Positions 54,340 through 64,000 of a stretch of DNA of 64,000 nucleotides are shown piece after piece. Origin of the DNA: Acestrorhynchus altus (lineage: Eukaryota; Chordata; Actinopteri; Characiformes; Acestrorhynchidae). The stretch lies in the NCBI GenBank assembly GCA_034509495.1, contig CM067507.1:28382892-28446891 (forward strand), written 5' to 3'. How positions within the stretch are numbered: the first letter of the stretch is position 1; every line of letters begins with the position of its first letter. The notes below the pieces were generated by a model, which saw only the letters and a program-made list of their open reading frames with translations, was not told where the DNA came from and ran no database searches. A program made the position numbers and the translations under genes.

Positions 54340-55390
54340 AAATTAATAAAATTTTATAAATTTCAAGTAGCCTTAAGAAAGAGGTTCCTCCACAGTTTCA
54401 AACTGAAGAACCCTGAAAAGTTCCTCAAGGATTTTATACTTTTAATAGTGAAGACAGTGAAGACACTGCGCAGTGCCTTTAGGCAACTGCATGAAAGAGA
54501 TTGAAGTGGACACTAATAAGCTACACACTGCCTATGCTTAAGTCTGCCAAGGTAACATCTACATTGTAAGGTTGAACTCTCCACTTAAGAGTTAGTTTAG
54601 TGTTTTATTTTAGTTCATTACATTTTATTAGAAAAATCTTGCAAGACATAACGTGTTTCGGACCATTGACCATCTGATCCCATAGTGCTGTACTGCCTTT
54701 GACACGATAATAACCAAAAAGCTTAACTGCAGGCTGAGAGATGAAATGAGGCTGACTGTGGCTCAGCCACGCATGTGAACTGTCTCATTTTCACACACCG
54801 TATCTGATCTCTTTGCCTAGAGAAAGCGAGATCCCTCAGAACAGCTTGTGAGGCCTTGAGCTGGGAAGGATGGGGGGGAGGGGGTATGGTAGTATTGGGA
54901 ACAGCATTTGGCCTGTGCCGCTTTTAACACACCGATTGAGAGTTCAAAGCTGCACAGCTGTGAAGGAGAAAGAGAGCACGAAGCTCATAGGGTCAACAGA
55001 CTGTGTATACGAGCCCAGAGCGGAGTGAGGCATTGGGGGGAGGAGACAGACAGCAGCTGCAAGGTGACAGCAATGCCTAGCAGGGCCGCACTCCTCTCTA
55101 CTGCACAAAGACATCATGCCACAATGCTGTCAGTGCTGTCAGCACGCCAACCTGCTTGTTAACAAAGGGAAGTCCAATCAGAGCCATCACATACCCAATA
55201 TTGACAAGAGCATTGATGCTGAGTCATATGGTGGTCAGTACACATGTCCAGGGTTTAATTGGTTGTTTTCGATGATTGAAAGCTAGGACTCCCATTTCTG
55301 ATTTCTGAGGGTGGATGATATTGAAAAATTCTTTCAGCTATGTTTTCAACTATGCTTTATGTTTGTAAAGATAGTCTTACATTTTCCCCA
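54340..55390. other. Intergenic DNA with a complex block at 54740-55190
   Basis: An inverted-repeat remnant lies at 54375-54450. The block at 54740-55190 is GC-richer and repeat-free, with one 84-codon frame (54908-55162) lacking splice sites or family resemblance. Possible conserved noncoding DNA. Confidence 0.3.
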
Positions 55391-55810
55391 AGACCCCTCT
55401 GTGTTTGGTTTCTGCTAAACATGTCTTCTGCTACTGTGGCCATATAATTTATCTTTGGATTCATCTGTCCAAAGCACATTGTTGAAGACATCCTGCTCTT
55501 TGTCCAGATGTTCTCCTGTAAATTTTAGTCTTGCCCTGGTTTTTATTTTTATTTTTATTTTTTTCACTGCAGGGGTTTCTGCCTTGCACACTTCCCATGA
55601 CAATTAAACTAGTTTGGTCTCCTTCTGATGGTTGATGCTGCACTTTGACATCAGTTGTGGGGAGAGCTGCCCCGTCATGACATTTTAGGATTGTTGGAAA
55701 CTTCTTTATGCCTCTTGCAGTCTGAACTGCGAGGTCTGAACTGGCCTGACCTTGTCATGTTGGCAGTTGTATTAAATGTTCTCCCAACTGTAAATCATTT
55801 TTTGTTATTA
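55390..55810 (-). mobile_element. Tc1-like transposon fossil (antisense)
   Basis: The minus-strand frame at 55603-55415 includes 'LWTDESKDKLYGHSSRRHV', the Tc1 DDE-domain segment around the first catalytic Asp. An A/T-rich run of TTTTTA units interrupts it. Nonfunctional. Confidence 0.7.
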
Positions 55811-55814
55811 CTGT

Positions 55815-58130
55815 TTTTCACTTTTTGTCACAATGTGAATCAGGCTGTTGTTCATTATCATCCAATTTAATAGTGAATGGATCAACAGCAATGATCCAAA
55901 GTGATCTGGAATAAAATCTTTTACATTGACTTCAAGTGAAAACTTTCCATCTATTGTAAAGTTGCCATTTTTAATATACATTTTTTGCATGATAGCAATG
56001 ATATTGTTGTTGTGGCACTCAACTGTGAAAGGAATGGAAAGGAATAACAGGATAATATAGCATGATAAAGACATAATGTGCAGACATCCAATTCAGTTAT
56101 CTCTCATGATAGTATTTAGCAGACAGTTGTTTTCAATGACACTAACAATTTCAATCATATAACAGAGATGGCAATGGTAATACTGGGAGTCTTTGCCAAG
56201 ACTCTTAATGGTATAGCATGGTGTTCTTGCCTGTGGGGGGACTGACTCTATTATTGCCACAAATTTGTTCTGATGTAAAAATTGCTTCTAGGTTGGTTAA
56301 CATTATAGATCATCATCAGAACAATATTAAGTCTATTGAGGAATCATACTTTTCTCATGTAATCAATCTATAGTTAGCATGGCTGCAAAAATTATTATTG
56401 CCATTTCCATCAAAGTTGCAAAAGAATATCTTACTAGCCTAGCATTTTAAATTGAGAAATGAGTATGGAAAAGAGACTCAATGTTGTGAAATAAATGTGA
56501 TGGTCTAAAGGGGACAATTTATGCGTTTCAAAAATAAATTGTAAAATTAATTAGTGTGTGTAGCTAGGAGAGATCATGGGTCTAAGTCTTTTAAAGATCG
56601 GTTAATTGCTCCACAATACCTATTATATACAATCAATGACAACATTATTGTACATTATTTAATATACAACATTAAATAGAGGAAGTATACGATTAGATAT
56701 GTGTCCATATGTTGTGTTCATGATGTCCATATATTGTGTTCATGTCTGACCATTGCTGGCCATTTAATGAGAAAAAGAGTGCAAAACACAGGACTATATA
56801 ACACTATAGTGCCAAAGTTAACAACCTTTTTTGTTTTTTTTGCATTCCAGCTATAAAGTGAATGTATCCATAACTACAAAACATAAAATCATCGAATTTA
56901 CATGCTGACCTAGGTATCACTGTCTGATTCCAGGTTGAGGGCAGTAAAAGTTTGGCTTCTTCCAGAGTAAATAAGGTGTTTTTTTTCCTATAGTGGGATG
57001 GGCTCATGCAGTCACTATGGAGTCTGGAGACATGCGGCATATTTATTTGTGGAGGGAAATGGCTGACATGTTGTGGATGTTCAGCTCTTTAAAACAACTC
57101 ACTCGAGTCTCTCCATGGCTGAGCACTGTTGGCCGTACTTTCTTTGACATAAATTCCGTCTGACAATACCAGTGAAGAAATATATGAATCACTTTATGGT
57201 AAACATTGCCTGTAGCACTGGGTTAAATATCACCCTTGTACAAGATACAGACGGAGACTGTTTTTACCTGTAGTCAACAGACCACCAAAAAAAAAAAAAG
57301 ATGAAATATGTCATTTTTAGGCCTTATAGTGATGTACAATTTGACCGAAAGGACCCCTGAGTAAACTTTTTTAGAACCAGAATTCCATTGCACATGTATA
57401 GAAATGACAGCAACAACAGAACACTTCAATTGAGGTTCACTCTTATGTCCAAACATGAATTGGGGAGTCAACTAATGCTTTTAGCTTTGGGGAATGTGGA
57501 ATCTGTCTCTAGGGACAGCCACTTTCCAGACAAACTACAGTCGTATGCTGTGTCTACATTGCAACAGTATATTTGCAATGGCAATGACCGAAAATGTATC
57601 CCCTACCAGCATTGTTCACACTGTACCGCAGAGGTCAGCGGAACATTCCAACAAGAGTTCAGTTCGTCCAAATTTTGCTGTTGGCCATAGTGGTGGAATA
57701 AACCGGATGCTTATTTTTTTATTCTTCTGGAAACATGAACTGAAGGCTCACAGCTGATGTCCAGATGAATCCACTGATCAATATATAAAAAAAACCTGAA
57801 CTTTGATGAAAGCACCATATTTGTTGGACTGAGAAACATATGCATGTGTTCAAAACACTATATAGTACAGATAGTTGATAACACCATCAGCGTCACTGTG
57901 GTGACACTACTGCATGAACTGCTGAACACATCATAGAGCCATGTCTAGCGGTCAGCAATCTGTCACCAAGAGGTTCACTACCCAAAAGTAGCCTCTGAAA
58001 GCCTTTTTATAGGACAGTTGGTAAAGCATGCTCATGCCCTCTTGCAGCAAGATACAGTGTCTAAACAGACCTGTGATCATTTACATATCTGAGACAGAAC
58101 TGCTTGTTGAGATTTGCAGTATTGCATTAG
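55815..58130. other. Gene-free intergenic DNA
   Basis: Only short unsupported frames; no named repeat. Confidence 0.45.
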
Positions 58131-58133
58131 AGT

Positions 58134-58135
58134 GT

Positions 58136-58192
<57 letters not shown>

Positions 58193-58200
58193 TGTGTGTG
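58134..58200. repeat. (GT)n microsatellite
   Basis: About 32 GT units with one TT interruption. Confidence 0.95.
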
Positions 58201-59259
58201 TATAATTTCAGGTTAATATCTTTTGATCCTAGTTGCGACACCTGGGGAGCATTTGGGGGTTCGGTTGTATATTGTCAGTTCAGAGAGCTGAACCAGTGAC
58301 CTGCCAGTCATAAGACTGCTTCTCGAACCTTCAGGCCATGGCTGTAATCAACTGACAAAAGTAACAAAGCCTTAATATAAAATTATAGGTGGTAGCTTTG
58401 CTCTTGCTACCACTTAAGGTGCTGGAAATTACTTGAGTATATCTAAATGTTCTCCTAAGCTTTATCAACATCAACTGCTCTCCAGTGGGTGAAAGTGGTA
58501 ACTTTTTGTGCTGAAAAAATTTTAATTGTAACTTTTTTTTTGCCAAAGCTGTACTGAGATGCTAGATCTCAGTAATGCCCTAATGACATCATTTTATTTT
58601 TCTTTATGTATTTTAATTTCTGAAATACTATATTTTAGGATGTTATCACCTGTATTCTCTTTTATGTACAGCACATTGAATTGCCACTGTGTAAAAAAGG
58701 TGCTTTACAAATCAGCCTGCTTCCCTTGCCTTGTCTAAAATCTTTCTATTCTAAACTCATTCTATCACTTCAATCAAAATCAATTCTTAACTTTTCTGAT
58801 TAAATAGGGGGGGAGAACCCTGATTCTACTGACTCCTATTCTGGACAACACATCACATTATTTACTGGTCAGACAGTGGAGCACTTTCAGCAACAGACTC
58901 ATTCATCTCCGCTGTGGCAAAGAGCAGTACATTTGTTCATCCATCCATCCGTTCATCCAAAAAAGAACAAATAAATGCAATATATGTAAACAAATATTGA
59001 AAGTGAACAAGAAGTCTTAAACAATGAATATGCTGTATTTCACCGCTTTGCAATTCATCGCAATAATTAATGCATTCAACATGATGGAAAAATGATTGTA
59101 CATAATTTCCCCAATAATAAAATATTACAGACAAATACTTATAAGAATAAGCTGAATTTCTTTGTTGGTGTAATATATTTTAATCATATGGAACAGCTCC
59201 ACACATTTGAATCAAGTAAATTCAGTGCATCACTTTTTTCAGTGGTTCCATGACATCAT

Positions 59260-59540
59260 TTATGTTCAGGAGATAAGCAGGGCTTTCCTTCTCCTTTCTT
59301 GGACTGGCCTTGCTACTCTGAGACTGGGAAGCACTTGAGTTGCGGAGTCACGCATACAGCTCGTGAGCTGAGAGGCCACAGAACGCGCCCATTCCCAGGG
59401 TTTATTATTACAAATAACCACTTCCATCTGCAGCCTGACACTCAGTGAGGCACAGAGCCAGGGTAGATGAATGCCAGCCTCCAGCTCTGCTCCAGTCAGG
59501 AGAAAGGCTCTGTCAGCAAACCCTGCCCTTCAGTTCTTCA
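59260..59540. other. Complex intergenic block, possible conserved noncoding element
   Basis: GC-richer, repeat-free segment in AT-rich surroundings, without a good open frame or splice sites. Confidence 0.25.
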
Positions 59541-59854
59541 CTATCAAACCACTGGGGCCAGTGGGAAAGCATTGGTGAAGGCTGGGTGCACAGTATGTCC
59601 ATGAAGGTTAAGTAGTTTCACTGTGATGTAGTGATTGTTGAAGTGAACACATCTCAACCCCAGTTTAGTTACAATACTATGGTGATCAGGAGTTTGAGCT
59701 GCTCTGTTTCTGGTGCCAAATAAGTGTACAACATATGTCTTTAATAGAGCAAGAACAGAGGCAAAAATATACATACTCCCACTGAATATTTGATTGTCAC
59801 TTAGCAAGTTGAACCTTGTTCAGATGCAGTTCCACTGGCAGCAAAATAGCCACA

Positions 59855-60200
59855 AAGCATGATTCTGTGTTTTGGAATCAGTAATATAGTGTACTTTTGG
59901 TCGTTGTTGCCAAATACCTTAATCTATGTGTCATTTGGTGAGCTGCAAGCTTTCATCGAGCTTTATACGTTTTCAGGGCAGAGCCGTCTTTCCTACATGC
60001 AATCTCTCCTCTGTGGTGATCTAAGACCCTCTTTAATGTAGACAGTGACACTGGTGTTCCAGAAGCTTCAAGTTTATGTCAGATCTGTGCTTTTGTGTTT
60101 CCTGGATTGTCCCCAACAAAATGAACCAATGTCTTCTCAGCCAAGGGTTACATTTTGGGTCGTTTTCTAGACTTCACACCAGTTTCTCAGAACTCTACTA
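59855..60200 (-). mobile_element. Tc1-like transposon fossil (antisense)
   Basis: The phrases 'AGACAGTGACACTGGTGTTCCAGAAGCTTC' and 'TTTGGGTCGTTTTCTAGACTTC' look like reversed transposase text of a Tc1-like family. Weak and degraded. Confidence 0.35.
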
Positions 60201-60339
60201 AGTATATCATTAACATTACTGATCATTTATACATACATTTTATATTTTTTAAAGAAACGTTTTCAAAATTGCTTACTTGTTACAAAACTGCAAACTAAAA
60301 CAGAAACAGACACAAACATTTTGAAAAACTAGGTGTCCA

Positions 60340-60963
60340 TAGGTACAGTGTCCTCCACGGTTATTAGCACCCCCTCGTTAAGATGTGTTTTTTGTGTATG
60401 ATTTTTTGTTTGTTTGTTTAGTTTTTTTATTCTCTAACATTGAGCTTTGGATAACTTTTTACTTCTCTTACCATCCTCCTCGATAAACCTGCATCCTCAT
60501 CCAGGCTTGTTTGACACTATTTTAGTTGTAGATATTGTTGCCATTGCCTGATTTATGAAGGTCGACACACATCTGCCTTACTTGAATGGTGTGTCTCTTG
60601 TCTTTCCCATGCTGAAGAGTGGATAAGACAAATGGGTCTCTGTGTCACTACATATTTCAACCCCAGGCAAACAGGACTTGATTAATTAATAATTAAAGTT
60701 TCCTAAATACTCTGATCAACTTTATAAACTGCAGTAGAAATTATACAAATTCTTCAATTACATTGATTTTCTATGAATTGTTAGACGTGGCAATCATTGT
60801 GGAACAGGTGATTTTATGAAAAATAATTATTTCTTTGTCAGGCTTTTTTTTTATTCACTTGAATTAAAGGTTACATTTTCCTACAGCTTCCAGGGTGGAA
60901 TAATGCTTCTGCTTTTAGCACATCTTAACCAGGGGTGCCAATAATTGTGGAGGGTACTGTATT
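60340..60963. mobile_element. Tc1/mariner-like nonautonomous element with terminal inverted repeats
   Basis: Left end 'TACAGTGTCCTCCACGGTTATTAGCACC' and right end 'GGTGCCAATAATTGTGGAGGGTACTGTA' are inverted repeats with TA at both outer edges. The interior (60480-60650) holds antisense Tc1-like remnants. About 620 bases, internally deleted. Confidence 0.8.
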
Positions 60964-61196
60964 ACAGTTGTACTTCTTCATTGTTAATTGTTAATATGTA
61001 CAGTATATTTAAATTTATATGTATATTGCAGAGTTAATCATGAGCAATCCTAATAACTAGTTTACTGACTCTAAATTATTGAGGATTTAATAATTGTCTC
61101 TAAATGTTTAGTACAATAATTCCCCCAGCACTGTTACCAACTAATTATGAAGCAGTGTTATATAATGATAACATATAACACAATGTATATTCTCAC

Positions 61197-61361
61197 CTTC
61201 ACCAATCTCTCTCTTTCCGTGAGTCCACTCATCCTACCCTGACCCTCACCTTCCACCCTAAGCCCCTGAAGGGAGGGGGAGCTGTCAGAGAGTGCCTCTG
61301 CTCCTGAACTGTGATTGGCAGTCTTTAAAGGAAGCTCTTGAGGCAGAGTGGAGGAGGCCAT
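61197..61361 (-). CDS. Candidate coding exon of an unidentified minus-strand gene
   Basis: A strong-context ATG (AGCATGG) directly follows an acceptor-like TTTTGTAG. The next 55 codons are open (MASSTLPQELPLKTANHSSG... TERERLVK) and stop exactly at a donor AAG|GTGAGA. The composition is Ser/Gly/Glu-rich. No family is recognised; comparison from memory with OSBPL6, RBM45 and PRKRA N-termini gave no match. No partner exon was found. Confidence 0.3.
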
Positions 61362-61669
61362 GCTACAAAAGGGAGTCAACCCAGAGCAAACAGGCTGATA
61401 GAAGCCCACCGTGATCCCTCAGCTCATAACTCAATACACAAGAGACTGCATGAGAGGGGATCAGGGAAGGCAGCAAGTATGGGAAGTATGGAGTGTTTTT
61501 TCTGTACTGTGAGGTATTTAAATCACAAAATGACCAAAGATTATATTTGAGAGCAATATTGGTGTGTATTGTTTGCCTATGATGATGTTGATTTGACTGC
61601 TGGGCATTATTAGGTTATAAAGCACAGGGAACACTGGGAACAGACACTTGCCCAGTACTGTATGTTTTG

Positions 61670-61990
61670 TGTAAAAAAAAAAACAAAAAAAAAAACGATT
61701 TACAGGAAAGCTGCTGATTTGTGAGATGGTGAAGTGGTCCAGTGTGGCCTGTGAGTGACCCTGTGGTGGGTCAAGCCTCCCAGCTGCCTCTCTATACCTC
61801 CACCCACACATCTCACTTATTCTCTTTCCCCCTCAACTTTCTCTCCCCACCCTTCTTTTTCCTTACTCCCTGTTTCTACCCCACTCTCTACCTCCACCCC
61901 TCTTCTCTCTCTCTCTCTTTTCCCCCTTACCCTTTGTGCACCCCCCCCTTCTCTCAGTCTCTCCTCTTCTCCATGCCTCTGTTTTTTCCT
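61670..61990. repeat. Pyrimidine-rich low-complexity tract
   Basis: A-run at 61672-61695, then a long C/T-rich stretch (61790-62000). Overlapping frames on both strands here are composition artefacts. Confidence 0.7.
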
Positions 61991-61999
61991 CTCTCTGTT

Positions 62000-62500
62000 C
62001 CAGCAGGGCTGACAGCTCCAAACAAAACAGGGCCAATGAGCTGACTGACACGTTGCGTTGGTTGAAAGGCAAGCATTTAACACGCCTGACTCTCTCTCCA
62101 CTCTGCCCACCACCACATACTCCCACCGAAAACAAAACACTGCAGAAGAGAATGGAACACAGCAGCCAGGAGGTCAGAGGGAACATGCACCTTGAGGAGA
62201 GAAAGAGGGAGAAAAGGGATGAGAGAAAGGGAGGAAAAAGATTCTTTTCAGGTTCAAAGACGCCCATTCTCCCGCCCGCACCCTGTCACTCACTGCCAGC
62301 CGGCTTGGCCCGCAGGATAGTGGGCCATTCTCATTGGTGTCATTCACCCGTCTGTCAGCCTGATGGCAGCTCCAATGGGCTTCGTGTTGTGCTACGGAAA
62401 CTTCCTGTCAGCCGCTGCCATGGGATCAACACCTGTTGGAGTGAAAGAGAACTCACTGTTTCCCACTGGTGCACTCCTTTCCATGGCCAGTTGCTTTTAC
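62000..62500. other. Complex intergenic block, possible regulatory element
   Basis: Repeat-free, balanced composition, with words such as GGGCCAATGAGC and CCATTCTCATTGG (CCAAT motifs on opposite strands). Could be a promoter or conserved noncoding element. No supported exon. Confidence 0.25.
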
Positions 62501-62919
62501 ACCCCCTCCACACACACACACTCTCACACCTAAAATAATATTTCAGTAACTTTAGCAAATTGTGTTTTTTTATTGTTTATTCAGCCCCAAGCCAAAGCCA
62601 GTACTGGGCCAAAGATCTTAGTAAAAGCCTGAAATTAATAAGATATTGGACTATGAAGAGCACCTCATTCTGAGTTGCACGGCGTTTTCAATGTTTTGCT
62701 ATATGGGATGCATTTACCTGTTTCCATATATCTAACTCAACTCTGAAAATTCCATGTCTGTAGCATAATGATGATGCATTGATCAAAAACACCCCAGAGA
62801 ACTAAGTTCCCCTGCTCCACAGTCCAAACTTGAGGGCCTTTAACTCTCTATCCAATGTTAAAGCTGTGCATGTGATCTTATGCTGATGTGAGGTTGCGCT
62901 AGAGTATTTCATTCTATTA

Positions 62920-63612
62920 GCAGTGGTGCAATGAAGGATCTGGGAGACGGACACAAACCATGGAGAGGGTAAACCATTGGATTGTCCGATATGCATGGAG
63001 GGAACCAGCCACAATTGCAGACATTCAGCAAGCAGTAATGACCCCCATGTGTCATTCTGTTAATGCCAGCATCATTGGTAGACAGACTGCCCTTAACACC
63101 ATGTCAACATCACCAATGGTGTCATGCCAGACTGTCATGGAGTCACTCAGAATGACAGCGGGTCATCTTCAATGAGTCCCGCTTGGTGAAGATAACCAAT
63201 ACAATTGTGTGTGGTTTCCAACAGCTGCTTCATCAGGCCTATCCCTGATTGAAAACATGCAGGATTCTATTGGATGTGGTATCAACTCACTACTGCTACT
63301 ACAAAATCTCCAGGAAGGGATTATCGCAGGGATGAAGCCACAGGGATTATGGCAGGGATTATCGCAGGACACCATTTGGAACCTCTGCAACACCATGCTG
63401 AGATATCTAGCATGTTGCAGAGGCAAACATGGTGAGCCAGTGCCATACTGAGAGACATTACTTTACATTATTTCTGTATGTGTAGGTCAATAAACATATT
63501 TGTAAGCTATATTTGTAATTACCTATTGTTCCTGGTAACCTTTATCTTCCTTCTGAATAGCATTGCAATCTGACACTCCCTTCTGAGTGCAACTATTTTT
63601 TATAAATACTTA
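62920..63612 (+). mobile_element. Tc1-like transposon fossil (family D)
   Basis: Aligns with 33635-34245 in its second half. Contains 'GACACAAACCATGGAGAGGG' and 'ATGCATGGAGGGAACC' in the N-terminal part, absent from the other copy. Several internal duplications ('AGGGATTATCGCAGG' twice) and stops. Confidence 0.6.
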
Positions 63613-64000
63613 ACTGTAAATAAAACCAAATGTATATGTGTTTGAGCATGCATCCAGTTGTGTCATACAGACAGGGTAACGGGAGCTAGACAGGGACCGG
63701 CTGACCAGCGTGTAAGCAAAAATAGAATATGGAAAAAGTGACTAGGGGGAGAGAGTGAAAAGGAGAGGGGTGGGCTATTACACACAACCCCACAATTTTC
63801 TTTTCCTTTTTCAATCTCTTCCGGGAGGTCTACGATTACTTGCTGTAAGTCTACTCCACTTCTGAAGCTGTGATATGTGTGGTCATGTAAACGCTGCATG
63901 ACACTGTCGCGCAGGACGCTGCATTGACCTGTGACTGCAGGATATTCTCTGAGAGGAAACCAGAGCCAGGGCCTGTGACAGGATCTGCTCCCACACAGCC
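63613..64000. other. Window end, no supported gene
   Basis: More balanced composition than the transposon before it. A good plus-strand polypyrimidine tract (63795-63820) and a GTAAGT donor at 63845 lie close together, but no exon of recognisable content is defined. Confidence 0.3.

Noticed and set aside
61742..62538. Overlapping open frames of 100-200 codons on both strands
   Set aside because: They cross a pyrimidine-rich low-complexity tract, translate to Pro/Ser/Leu or Glu/Arg runs, and lack consistent splice sites.

Overview
The window is vertebrate nuclear DNA, and almost certainly teleost. It has small exons in AT-rich introns, GT-AG splice sites, dense dinucleotide microsatellites, a DANA/Mermaid-type SINE, many decayed Tc1-like transposons, and a long-inverted-repeat element of a kind I associate with ostariophysan fishes (characins, catfishes, electric fishes). 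The host group is an inference. No bacterial, viral or phage genes were seen.

Two protein-coding genes are well supported and lie head to head about 5.4 kb apart. On the minus strand, seven coding exons between 15206 and 7085 assemble without a frame break into a 513-residue protein of the SPMIP4 (C7orf31) family, a sperm-axoneme microtubule inner protein. A noncoding first exon lies near 16.12-16.23 kb and a poly(A) signal at 7055-7060. On the plus strand, twenty coding exons between 21706 and 39559 assemble exactly into a 925-residue dual cAMP/cGMP phosphodiesterase 11A of the long, GAF-A plus GAF-B form (human PDE11A4 is 933 residues). All metal ligands, the catalytic histidine and the invariant purine-binding glutamine are present. 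Its first exon is a CpG-rich block, and a 3' UTR of about 1.2 kb ends at a poly(A) signal at 40771-40776.

The first 7 kb is gene-poor and repeat-rich; a GC-rich segment at 54-400 may be the promoter and first exon of a further leftward gene. The last 23 kb (40.8-64.0 kb) holds no recognisable gene. It carries truncated Tc1 copies, palindromic miniature elements and microsatellites, plus a few compositionally complex blocks that may be conserved noncoding DNA or single exons of unidentified genes (best candidate: minus strand 61361-61197).

Functionally, the two genes act in different settings: one is structural in the sperm flagellum, the other degrades cyclic nucleotides in the cytosol. Their divergent layout allows shared upstream elements, but nothing in the sequence proves it. 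The more notable point is evolutionary. In human, C7orf31 and PDE11A lie on the HOXA-side (chr 7) and HOXD-side (chr 2) paralogous regions, so the fish arrangement probably preserves an older linkage. I did not find a new biological system here; the best leads are the synteny, the CA-repeat-flanked exon 7 of pde11a, and the unidentified exon-like blocks.
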